A model generated the notes under the pieces. That model searched no databases. It was not told where the DNA came from and worked only from the letters and a program-made list of their open reading frames with translations. This document shows, in pieces, positions 10,530 through 63,259 of a stretch of 64,000 bases of DNA (its first letter is position 1; each line of letters starts with the position of its first letter). The translations under genes were made by a program, and so were the position numbers. The DNA comes from Synaphobranchus kaupii (lineage: Eukaryota > Chordata > Actinopteri > Anguilliformes > Synaphobranchidae). The DNA is taken from the NCBI GenBank assembly GCA_029718625.1, contig CM056377.1:108145034-108209033 (forward strand). The letters are read 5' to 3'.

Positions 10530-10657
10530 CATCAGATGGGCAGGCTGAGAAGCTGCTTGCCTACAACAGGGCCAACCGCGCAGTTGCAGTTCTCTGTAAC
10601 CACCAGCGAGCGGCGCCAAAGAACTTTGAGCAGTCAATGGCCACCCTGCAGGCCAAG
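10530..10657 (+). CDS. Topoisomerase IB exon: [17 protein letters not shown], catalytic His
   Basis: 2 nt + 42 codons. It reads [20 protein letters not shown] with the His of human position 632, then [11 protein letters not shown] before donor GTGCAT. The acceptor TGATAG is weak in pyrimidines immediately upstream. It needs an incoming phase of 1, but the preceding recognisable exon (ending 9812) leaves phase 0, so at least one exon between them is absent or unassembled. Confidence 0.9.
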
Positions 10658-10818
10658 GTGCATTTGGGGAGGGGGCAGTACATGATTAATGGACAAAAAA
10701 AGATGTGCAGATATAGATTGAGAGAAAGAATAGAGGAAGGAAGAATGAAGAAGGTGTGTTTCTGTTGAGGTGTTCACCGTCTGCTCTTGCTTCCCTGTTC
10801 TCATTCTTCCACCTCCAG

Positions 10819-10913
10819 ATTGACAGTAAGACACAGGAGTTATCCCAGGCCAAGACTGAGCTCAAACTGGCCAAATGGAAAGCCAAGGGCCGTCCTGACA
10901 GCAAGTGGCATAC
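10819..10913 (+). CDS. Topoisomerase IB exon: linker
   Basis: 31 codons + 2 nt, starting IDSKTQELSQAKTELKLAK, corresponding to the coiled-coil linker between core and C-terminal domain. It opens after CACCTCCAG and closes CATAC before GTGAGT. Linkers vary in length and sequence across the family, so divergence here is expected. Confidence 0.85.
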
Positions 10914-11068
10914 GTGAGTGTCCCAAAAATTCCCTCACAAGTTCCATCATTGTGTTTGTGCGTCTGCATAATTTACAGAGTGTGTGTGTGTGTGTGTGTG
11001 TCTGTGTAATTTACTCACTGTGTGTGTATAACTCATGGTATGTGTATAATTCACTGTGTCTGTTTCAG

Positions 11069-11218
11069 TGAGGTTGAGAAAAAGCGGAAAGCCACACGCC
11101 GCTTTGAGGACCAGCTACTGAATTTGAGCATTCAAGCCACAGACAGGGAGGAGGACAAGCAGATCGCCCTGGGTACCTCCAAACTCAACTACCTGGACCC
11201 CCGCATCAGCATCGCCTG
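11069..11218 (+). CDS. Topoisomerase IB exon: C-terminal domain with active-site Tyr
   Basis: 150 nt, in frame. It reads [20 protein letters not shown], then [14 protein letters not shown] and [15 protein letters not shown]; the Tyr of [10 protein letters not shown] is the nucleophile that forms the covalent 3'-phosphotyrosine (human Tyr723). The exon ends TG before GTGAGT, and the ACGC microsatellite follows directly in the intron. Confidence 0.95.
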
Positions 11219-11223
11219 GTGAG

Positions 11224-11364
<141 letters not shown>

Positions 11365-11438
11365 GGTTCAATGTGTGTGGACTGGGTCTGGTGAATTCTA
11401 CATGCATTGCTGCTTATCCCAGCACTCTCTCTCTCCAG

Positions 11439-11541
11439 GTGCATGAAAATGAATATGTCCTTGGACAAAATCTACAGCAAAAGCCAGCGAGAGAAGTTTG
11501 CCTGGGCTATCGACATGACCAAAGCCAACTTTGAGTTCTAA
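11439..11541 (+). CDS. Topoisomerase IB last exon
   Basis: Completes the Trp split across the intron and reads CMKMNMSLDKIYSKSQREKF and AWAIDMTKANFEF before TAA at 11539-11541. The FAWAIDM and terminal FEF pattern is typical of vertebrate topoisomerase I C-termini. The acceptor is CTCTCCAG. Confidence 0.93.
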
Positions 11542-11599
11542 GCCCAACACCCAATGACTGCTTTCATAGCACTGACCCTTCTTCCCCCTACCATGCACC

Positions 11600-11632
11600 C
11601 TCAAAAAAATAAATAAAATAAATAAATAAATT
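11600..11632 (+). terminator. AATAAA-rich polyadenylation signal cluster
   Basis: Several overlapping AATAAA hexamers follow the stop codon of the topoisomerase locus by about 65-90 bp, a plausible polyadenylation region giving a very short 3' UTR. Confidence 0.5.
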
Positions 11633-11869
11633 AAAAAAACTTTTTGCTTTAGAGCTTTCTCCTTTAAAGCCCCATCCCAATGATTGTATGTGTATATTTT
11701 AATATTTTAATTTAATATGTATTTTCCTGATGAATATCTGTGCATATAAGATAAGTTATGCATATATGATCTAATTAAAATCAATCAACAATTATATTTT
11801 TTCCTGTTCTTTTTTTGAGAATGGCTGTGCCATTTATAGACACCATGGGAATATCCAGAAAGGCGAATC

Positions 11870-14097
11870 AGAGCATTTTGCAGAGTATAGACATGTATCA
11901 GAGTATAGACATGTATCAGAGTATAGACATGTCTCAGAGTACAGACATGTCTCAGAGTATAGACATGTATCAGAGTATAGACATGTCTCAGAGTATAGAC
12001 ATGTATCAGAGTATAGACATGTCTCAGAGTATAGACATGTATCAGAGTACAGACATGTCTCAGAGTATAGACATGTCTCAGAGTATAGACATGTCTCAGA
12101 GTATAGACATGTCTCAGAGTATAGACATGTATCAGAGTATAGACATGTATCAGAGTATAGACATGTATCAGAGTATAGACATGTATCAGAGTACAGACAT
12201 GTCTCAGAGTATAGACATGTATCAGAGTATAGACATGTCTCAGAGTACAGACATGTCTCAGAGTATAGACATGTATCAGAGTATAGACATGTCTCAGAGT
12301 ATAGACATGTATCAGAGTATAGACATGTATCAGAGTACAGACATGTATCAGAGTATAGACATGTCTCAGAGTATAGACATGTCTCAGAGTATAGACATGT
12401 ATCAGAGTATAGACATGTATCAGAGTATAGACATGTATCAGAGTATAGACATGTATCAGAGTATAGACATGTATCAGAGTACAGACATGTCTCAGAGTAT
12501 AGACATGTATCAGAGTATAGACATGTCTCAGAGTACAAACATGTCTCAGAGTATAGACATGTATCAGAGTATAGACATGTCTCAGAGTATAGACATGTCT
12601 CAGAGTATAGACATGTATCAGAGTATAGACATGTCTCAGAGTATAGACATGTCTCAGAGTATAGACATGTATCAGAGTATAGACATGTATCAGAGTACAG
12701 ACATGTCTCAGAGTATAGACATGTATCAGAGTATAGACATGTCTCAGAGTATAGACATGTATCAGAGTATAGACATGTATCAGAGTATAGACATGTATCA
12801 GAGTATAGACATGTATCAGAGTATAGACATGTATCAGAGTATAGACATGTCTCAGAGTATAGACATGTATCAGAGTATAGACATGTCTCAGAGTATAGAC
12901 ATGTATCAGAGTATAGACATGTATCAGAGTATAGACATGTATCAGAGTATAGACATGTATCAGAGTATAGACATGTATCAGAGTACAGACATGTCTCAGA
13001 GTATAGACATGTATCAGAGTACAGACATGTATCAGAGTATAGACATGTATCAGAGTATAGACATGTATCAGAGTATAGACATGTATCAGAGTATAGACAT
13101 GTATCAGAGTATAGACATGTATCAGAGTACAGACATGTCTCAGAGTACAGACATGTCTCAGAGTATAGACATGTATCAGAGTATAGACATGTCTCAGAGT
13201 ATAGACATGTATCAGAGTATAGACATGTCTCAGAGTATAGACATGTCTCAGAGTATAGACATGTCTCAGAGTATAGACATGTATCAGAGTATAGACATGT
13301 CTCAGAGTATAGACATGTCTCAGAGTATAGACATGTATCAGAGTATAGACATGTATCAGAGTACAGACGTGTCTCAGAGTATAGACATGTCTCAGAGTAT
13401 AGACATGTCTCAGAGTATAGACATGTATCAGAGTATAGACATGTCTCAGAGTATAGACATGTCTCAGAGTATAGACATGTATCAGAGTATAGACATGTAT
13501 CAGAGTATAGACATGTATCAGAGTATAGACATGTATCAGAGTATAGACATGTCTCAGAGTACAGACATGTCTCAGAGTATAGACATGTATCAGAGTATAG
13601 ACATGTCTCAGAGTATAGACATGTATCAGAGTATAGACATGTCTCAGAGTATAGACATGTATCAGAGTACAGACATGTCTCAGAGTATAGACATGTCTCA
13701 GAGTATAGACATGTATCAGAGTATAGACATGTCTCAGAGTATAGACATGTCTCAGAGTATAGACATGTATCAGAGTATAGACATGTATCAGAGTATAGAC
13801 ATGTATCAGAGTATAGACATGTATCAGAGTACAGACATGTATCAGAGTACAGACATGTATCAGAGTATAGACATGTATCAGAGTACAGACATGTATCAGA
13901 GTATAGACATGTATCAGAGTACAGACGTGTCTCAGAGTATAGACATGTATCAGAGTACAGACGTGTCTCAGAGTATAGATATATCTCAGAGTATAGACAT
14001 GTATCAGAGTATAGACATGTATCAGAGTATAGACATGTCTCAGAGTATAGACGTGTCTCAGAGTATAGACATGTATCAGAGTATAGACTTGTCTCTT
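11870..14097. repeat. 18-bp minisatellite, about 122 copies
   Basis: Uninterrupted tandem units AGTATAGACATGTATCAG or the variant AGTATAGACATGTCTCAG, with a second variable site (TATAGAC/TACAGAC). No insertions or deletions are apparent across about 2.2 kb. Rarer variants (GACGTG, GATATA, ACAAAC) are concentrated toward the right edge. Because 18 is a multiple of three, three frames stay open for more than 760 codons (SIDMYQ/SIDMSQ forward; VYTLIH and CLYSDT reverse). I regard these as non-coding by-products. The array starts about 330 bp after the topoisomerase stop codon. Confidence 0.98.
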
Positions 14098-14154
14098 CAT
14101 GCGAACTTGAGTAATGTAACAAAACTTAATTTTGAGAGAAGTGGAGGAGTTTAG

Positions 14155-14469
14155 TGTGGGGGCCTATAGCACCAATGTCAGAGTAAGAATAATAAGATCA
14201 TAGGCGGCTTTCTAATAATGACTACATGAAAAATGGCAACAAAACCTCAAGGTAAAATGTGTGCGATAAGTGAAATGCGTTGCTTGGTGGGAAGAAGAGG
14301 AATTGGAAGTGTCCTCACATGGTACGATCTGCAGAACGCGGTTCTTTTTCATGTTTGCCGGAAGGTTCCCCACCCTCATGTTCTCCTTTATTTTCAACAT
14401 TTTCATATTGGGAAATTATCATGACTGCAAAATTTGGATATAATTAAATTCAATAAAACAATACATCGC
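14155..14469. other. Intergenic, no feature seen
   Basis: This unique-looking stretch follows the 18-bp array. The short open frames (14233 forward, 14406 reverse) are unsupported by splice or protein evidence. Confidence 0.4.
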
Positions 14470-14613
14470 TCACCCGATCTGGATGTAAAAACCCTGAAAT
14501 TAAAGCTGCAAGTCAGCACTTTAACCTCTTAGTCACTGTTCAATTTCAAATCCATTGTGAGAGCCAAAACAACAAAAATTGTGTCACTGTCCAAATACTT
14601 ATGGACCCAACTG
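14470..14613. mobile_element. Tc1-like terminal fragment
   Basis: Ends with GTCCAAATACTTATGGACCC and ACTG followed by TA, the terminal inverted repeat of a common fish Tc1/mariner-type non-autonomous family; the sub-terminal part includes AAAGCTGCAAGTCAGCACTT. The other end is not found nearby, so this is a truncated copy. Confidence 0.6.
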
Positions 14614-14619
14614 TACATT

Positions 14620-16990
14620 GTGATAAAAATGGACATTGCATTTTTTTTGTTTAGATACCATATTAGTTTAGTTCATAAAATTATTTTATTAATCATTTTG
14701 TAAGCCTATATGGAGAGTTGAAGTTGTTTGAATGATCCCTTGACATTTTCTGTACACAGAGAATGCACACATTGACTGCATTCTCACAAGTTTTTTTATT
14801 TGCTGAAAAACAATAGCTCAATAACGATATCCTCTGATCTAATTGGAGTTTGCTTGTCTCCACTCCTCTCCAAAATAGAATGTTTACTGAACTGCAGTGT
14901 CCAGACAGAACAAACAAATTCCAGCAGTAGCTTATGACACCCGCAAATAGCCTACATGCGTTGTCTTTTATGTGGGTGGTTTAGGTCTTATTGGTTGTTT
15001 GTAATGAACGATTATTTTGCTGCCGCCTTTTTACCGTAATTACTCAAAATTCAGGCATGGCGACCCCTGCTTTTAACCCTTTTGCGTGTACCATCACAAA
15101 CATGTGATCATTCCAGAACTGGCCCAAAAGCGCACCATCACAAATGTCCGATTAGAACGTATCATTAGACCGTTCAGTTGAGAATGTCGTCACAAGGGTC
15201 ACTGCCTTCTAAAGTGCAAACATGACTCCAATGCGGTGCCGACAAGTCATTTATTGTTCTACTATAATACAAATTAATGTTACTATAGTTGCTATCATCA
15301 GAGTAGTCATCTAGATTCTTTTGTATCCTACTGTATAGGGTGACCATATATTACATTTTTTTTTAAAAATTTTTAAAGATTGGGTGGGCGGACGCTATAC
15401 CATTTTGAGTAGTATAGTTATAAATATTTCTGATAGTCTCGGTTTTCTGCCAATGACAATATTTCTACTCCAAATATTAAGCGAGATATACTCATTTAAA
15501 TCTCGACTGTCACCAAACCATGTTGTTGATTTCTTAAAATAAATTAGAAGTAGCAATCTGCCGAGTTCATTAAAGGCTACAGAACGTTAATTCAGACATA
15601 CGTATCAGCATTAACAGTTAGCCCACACTTATCTTGGACTTTGTGAAGAATTTAGTCGTTGTTTATGTCGTTGTTTGTACCTTTGTGCAGAAAACCTGTC
15701 GACGTACCATTCGACGAACAGGCTAAATGCTTTGAATTGCTTTTTATTTATTTATTCGTCACTCAACTCGACAAAAAATAATCTGCTTTGAACTCGGCTT
15801 ACTTTTCATTAGTTGTTTCTCCTCTGACATTGAGTTGACATTGAGAACACGGACAATGTCTTCCTCTAGAAACTGTAGCTATCTGGCCTAACTTCCCTGA
15901 AGTAAAAAGTTGTGAATAAAATCTGAAGTCCCCCTCCCGCTGGTGAAACAATATTCACTGGTCGATAACGAGACAAGAAAGATTACACATTTCAGCCAAT
16001 TGACCTGTATCTTTAAACATATCCAGTTTTCATAATTTTTGGGTGCTAAAACTTGTACAAGTAAAAGGGGACGGGGAGTCAGATGGCAAACGTTTTACCG
16101 TAATTAAATTTACGCATGCACTTTCAAGGGGATCAGGGGATCAGGCAGCCAACCAGCCAGTCAGTTACCCACATTCAAACGTTTAGGCCCGCACGCTCTG
16201 CGTCTAGTAAATAATTGAAATTGTTAGTTGTCCCACACATTTACCCAATCAGAAGTATGGACATGTGAGTGGAGAGAAAATATAAATGAAAGATTTTTTA
16301 AAGTGATTTTTTTTTAACTTTTAAAGTGAATATTCGATGCATTTCATGGTCTTACGGTTTTGTGAAAGTGCTAAATAAAATACAAACTCAGAACACAAAT
16401 TCATGGAGGTTTAATATTCTGCATCAGTGAACATGAGAATCTGGTACAATCAATGGTTATGATTTGAAGATAATGCAAAATAAAAAATACATTTTGATTG
16501 CTCTTTTCAAGCGAGTGATACTGAAATGAATGGCAAGGCCTCAATTTAATATTCATTTACAAAAACAACATGAAAAAGAAAATATAATGGCTTTTGAGTT
16601 CACAACCTCTGCCAATTCCATTACAAGAAAAGATATATTGCCTATTTAAGACTGAAACAAAGGGAAAATCCAGCTTGGCTATTTATAAGGTTTGATTTAA
16701 AAATAGGTAATCATTTTGGGTCTTAACTGTAAGCCACAGTATTGCCACTTTGCATATGACCAACAGATCCTCCCCGGTAAAGGACTTTGGCACAGTCAGC
16801 TCATTAACCATTCGACTTCTGGATTATTAACTAAATTATTTAATGAGAGCTGATAGAACCAAAGCCTTCAGGTGAGAAGGTTGGTCACCCCACTCATTGT
16901 GCACACCATTTAGCCCATTTTCCTAATGGGGTTAAATTCAGAAACATCTCCCAGAACAGCAGCACAAGGACATTAAGGGCTATTGTGATT
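14620..16990. other. Intergenic AT-rich stretch, no gene seen
   Basis: No open frame with recognisable protein features and no structured repeat stands out. The stretch lies between two convergent transcription units and may include the distal 3' UTR of osbpl9. Confidence 0.4.
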
Positions 16991-17003
16991 TAATCCCTAC
17001 ACT

Positions 17004-18085
17004 GTTTATTGAGGTTACAAAGAAAAAAATGAATAAATTCAAGGTCTTAGGCAGAAGCATGTCTTAACCTTTCAGGATAAGCACTGGCTAAGCCTGCAAA
17101 GGTCTCATAAAAGGCTAATTGCAGGCCAATGTGCTTTCCAATGGGCTTTGAGAGTGTACAACAGCAATTCTACAGAAAGATCAGTTTATTAATCAAGCCT
17201 ATCTGGAACCTATAAACCTAGCCTTTCTGATGTCCCTGTGCAGCTACACGCTTATGTGTACACAAAGCCTGCCTTCCTCGGGGACAATATGAAAATAAAA
17301 TAGCATCCTGCTGAGTGTGTTTCAATAGTTTCAATCTTGCCAATGCAGGTTTTCTGCTTCACTTCAGTATACGTGTGAAATTACGGTTGGAATTAAAACA
17401 GAAGGACATCCAGTTTACATACAGGACAATCTGTGGGGGGAGGGACCGGTGAGTTCATATCCTTACTTAAACAGTGACTATTGCCAGAAAAAAAAAAGAA
17501 AAAAAAAATAAAATAAAAATGAAAGTGAACAAAAGAATAATATATATAATATATATAAATATATATTTATATGTACAGCTGTAACAAGCTGTAGGCAAGC
17601 CAGGTTGTTCCCCCCCTTGGTTCCACCGGATAAGGCCTTTCGAACTCCTGCAGATCCAGCCTTCATTCCTCAGTCAGCAGTTTCCCTGAGATACAGAACG
17701 CTGTCGTTTTCAAGGTTTGTTCGGTCTAAACACCACCACCCCCCTCTGCGGGGGAAAAGGACGGCCCCTCGGGGGACCGCCCTGCCAGATTGCGGGTGCT
17801 TGTTTGTGTTGGTGAGGAGCTCCCATTCCAGTTTTTATTTTGCTCGTTTTCCGAAGGGGGGTGGGAGGTGGAGGTGGTGGATGTGGGGTTGGCGGAACAC
17901 GTTTATATTGGAGAAGTGTTTTTTGAAGAAGAAGTATTTTTTTTTAATTTTTTTTTTATTATTTTGAAAATGCAGAGCCGAGTACATATTCTACTAGCAG
18001 TCATCGAAAGGCTTGGATGAGAAGTGGTTTGTAAAGGAGTTCTTATTAAGACTCTGTTGTTTTGTATCCGGGGCCTTGGTGTTGC
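17004..18085 (-). other. osbpl9: Probable osbpl9 3' untranslated region
   Basis: The sequence downstream of the osbpl9 stop codon (minus strand) has no further exon. Reverse-strand AATAAA candidates occur at about 17,950, 17,835, 17,187 and 17,004, so transcripts could end at several points. A TA-rich run lies at 17,540-17,575 and a purine/pyrimidine-skewed run at 17,930-17,960. The exact end is unknown. Confidence 0.4.
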
Positions 18086-60647
<42,562 letters not shown>

Positions 60648-60659
60648 CTTTACACTTGG

Positions 60660-61320
60660 CTCGAGTATGAAGAGGAGGAGCGTGGCTGGGAAAAAGCATA
60701 TGATGTTGCGTCACCACGTTTAACTTAGGGGCGTGTTCTTCGACTGGAATCTTGTGATCTCTGCCATGTTACAAGTTACTTACTAAAGATTACGCAAAGT
60801 AGGAATATAAATATGATAAATGTATAACGTGTTGTTAAAAAGTAATCGTCCTGTTGAAATGTGTTCCCTTGCAGTCGTGGGGGTGTGGGCATGTACGGTT
60901 TTTGCGGAGTGGACGATCCATGCATTCTCCAATGGTTTGAGTGACGGTTGGACATACATTTGATAATGCAGTGTTCCGCTGATGTCGACACGTTCTGTCA
61001 TCCCTTCTCTTTCGACCGAAGAGTGAAAATTGTAGTTATTCACGCTAGCTATTTGGAGTAAACCGAAATGAGAATGATTAGAGTTGTTAAATATTAGCTA
61101 TTTCAGCTATTATGGCATCAAGGTTAAACAGTCAAATATAACAATTTAAGTGTTAAAACATGGGATTGCTTGCTGTCGCTCGGCTACATGACCATGGTTT
61201 TGAAGGTCAAAAGTCAGGGTGGGGATATCCTAATTTAAAATTCAAAAACAAGGTTTGATATGAACTTCGTTCCATGATGTCCCTGGGCTCAAAGGTCTAC
61301 ACTATGGATTGCTGGCTCCA
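60660..61320. other. osbpl9 upstream region, no gene seen
   Basis: Immediately upstream of the osbpl9 start codon (minus strand). No TATA box was recognised; a CpG-bearing stretch (GGAGCGTGGCTGGG at 60,678) fits a TATA-less promoter. Farther right there is no supported coding sequence. Confidence 0.4.
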
Positions 61321-61329
61321 ATCTCCTGT

Positions 61330-61440
61330 TTTTTCAGAAGACTGTTGTTGAAACAGATAGGCAACTCAATGATTTTCTATCAATTAATAACACCCTAGAG
61401 AAATTTCAATCTGGTTTTCATCCACACCATGCCCCCCTCC
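61330..61440 (+). mobile_element. Non-LTR retrotransposon reverse-transcriptase fragment
   Basis: In one frame 61,337 onward reads KTVVETDRQLNDFLSINNTL then EKFQSGFHPHHA, matching the RT-domain segment of fish LINE elements (the usual EKFQSGFR-HSTETAL context). It is very short and flanked by unrelated sequence. Confidence 0.7.
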
Positions 61441-62255
61441 ATGTCATCAGGAGACATGGAATGCACTTAAATCGACGACATATCTGTATGTCCCCTGATG
61501 ACATTACCCCTTTAGCATCAATGACAAATTGTATCTCTGGCATAAATATGTGGATTTTAAATACTTCCCTCCAGCTAAATCAAAACAAGATTTGCTTTTA
61601 AGAGAAGTTTCAAAACAAAACTTAAAACACACATTTTTAACATACTTAATGACCACCCTCACTCAATTTTTGTCTATTTCATTGCCTATTATTTATCCTT
61701 CTACCTCCCATTTTTACTTATTTTATTTTTTGACTTACCATATAGTAACTTCATTGTTGTGGTTTAAGTCCCCTTGGTTTTATCGTTGGGGTTCAAGCCC
61801 ATAGGTATTATTGGGGTTTAAGTCCCCTAGGTTTTATTGTTGGGGTTCAAGTCCCCTAAATTCTTTCCACCGAGATCCACTGAGTTTTAAATGGATATAG
61901 ATTGAGTGAGAGGAATCTCAAGGTAGGACTCGTTTGTGTAAAGTATTTGTTTTGAACTGGGACCAAGCTAGTCATAGAACTCGGCATAGTTTGGTGATCT
62001 AGAATCATTCTTTTGATCAGTGGTCTAGAGTCATATATGGTGAATCTCAGGCGACATACTGAAAAGCACTTGAACTGACCATTCAAGGAAGGAAACAAAA
62101 TATGTATTGCTGGCAAATTTGTCTGGTCACCTTTTAAAACAAATAAACCTCTCTTGATTTATCCCCAAGGCTTTATTATTGGGGTTCAAGTCCCCTAGAA
62201 AATAGTACCAATTGTTGTGGGTTAGTATCCCATTAGATGTCTTATTATTGGAGTA

Positions 62256-63171
62256 CAGATCCTTTCCAAAAAATTAGAATATCATGGAAAAGTTTTTATT
62301 TTCTCCATAATTCCATTCAAAAAGTGAAACTTTCATAGATTATAGATTCATTACACACAAAGTTAAATATTTCTAGCCTTTGTTTCATTTTTCATAATTT
62401 TGGCTTACAGCTCCAGAAAACCCCCAAAACAGTATTTCAAGAAATTTCAATAGTGTGTCGAAAATCAGCATTTACTTCAGTTATTTCAGAGAATGAGTGG
62501 AGTGGCTTGACTCGAGGAATTCGACAGTTGTAACCCATGTCCCGGATACATCTGTACGTGGTGGTTTTTGAAGCACTGACTCCAGCCTCAGTCCACTCCC
62601 TCTGCATCTCCGCCAAATTTTGGAATCGTCTTTGCTTGACAATCCGCTGAAGCCTACGGTCATCTCTTTTGCTTGTGCACCTTCTCCTGCAACATTTTTC
62701 CCTTCCACTAAACCTTCTATTGATATGCTTGGACACTGCACTCTGTGAACAGCCAGCCTCCTTAGCGATGACCTTTTGTGGCTTACCCATCTTCTGGAGG
62801 GTGTCAATGATGGTCTTCTGGCCAATTGTCAAGTCTGCAGTCTTCCCCATACTGAACCAAACTGAGATAAACTTTGCAGGTGTTTTGAGTAAATTAGATG
62901 ATTGAGTAAATTAGTGTGACACTAAAACATTCATTCTCTGAAATAACTGAAGTAAATGCTGATTTTAGACACACTATTCTAATTTCTTGACACTGTTTTG
63001 GGGGTTTTCTGGAGCTGTAAGCCAAAATTATGAAAAATGAAACAAATAAAGGCTAGAAATATTTCACTTTGTGTGTAATGAATCTATAATCTATGAAAGT
63101 TTCACTTTTTGAATGGAATTATGGAAAAAAAAAACTTTTCCATGATATTCAAATATTTTGGAAAGGATCTG
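62256..63171 (-). mobile_element. Internally deleted Tc1/mariner-like element with long TIRs
   Basis: TA at both borders. CAGATCCTTTCCAAAAAATT at the left and its complement ending GGAAAGGATCTG at the right. The inverted repeats continue for about 230 bp each (62,256-62,494 and 62,933-63,171), unusually long compared with the 916-bp element. The interior holds only the DNA-binding part of a transposase. Confidence 0.9.
62437..62850 (-). pseudogene. Tc1-type transposase DNA-binding domain only, 137-codon frame
   Basis: Reads MGKTADLTIGQKTIIDTLQK with a helix-turn-helix (VIAKEAGCSQSAVSKHINRR), then a second helical domain (RTYRCIRD-type, TTTYRCIRDMGYNCRIPRVK). The catalytic DDE half is absent: after KPL the frame runs directly into the inverted repeat (HSFSEITEVNADF), where it stops. 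It is probably a deletion remnant. A DNA-binding-only product could in principle compete for transposon ends. Confidence 0.85.
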
Positions 63172-63259
63172 TATGTCCCCTAGGATTTATTGTTGGGGTT
63201 CAAGTCCCCTAGACAATAGAGCTAAATGTTGTGGGTTCAAGTCCTAGTAACTAGACATC

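Larger units (their letters stand above)
61755..63250. repeat. Dispersed 28-bp motif with a tRNA B-box-like core, interrupted by insertions
   Basis: The unit TTATTGTTGGGGTTCAAGTC then CCCTAG occurs near 61,755, 61,783, 61,810, 61,837, 62,172, 63,187 and 63,227. Its core GGTTCAAGTCC matches the internal RNA polymerase III B-box consensus GGTTCRANNCC. The array is interrupted at 61,860-62,160 and by the transposon at 62,256-63,171. No A-box or cloverleaf was found, so a functional tRNA is not claimed. Confidence 0.6.

Noticed and set aside
9686..10768. 360-codon frame across the 43-bp minisatellite
   Set aside because: It reads the topoisomerase exon out of frame and the satellite as Pro/Thr/His repeats; the real exon frames end at splice sites.
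11785..14154. Three proteins of 762-779 residues (SIDMYQ, VYTLIH and CLYSDT repeats)
   Set aside because: All three arise from one 18-bp satellite whose length is a multiple of three and that lacks stops. Codon choice is dictated by the repeat, and there are no flanking coding exons.
63228..63240. tRNA gene from GGTTCAAGTCC
   Set aside because: There is no acceptor stem, A-box or cloverleaf around any of the copies; only the B-box-like core is present.
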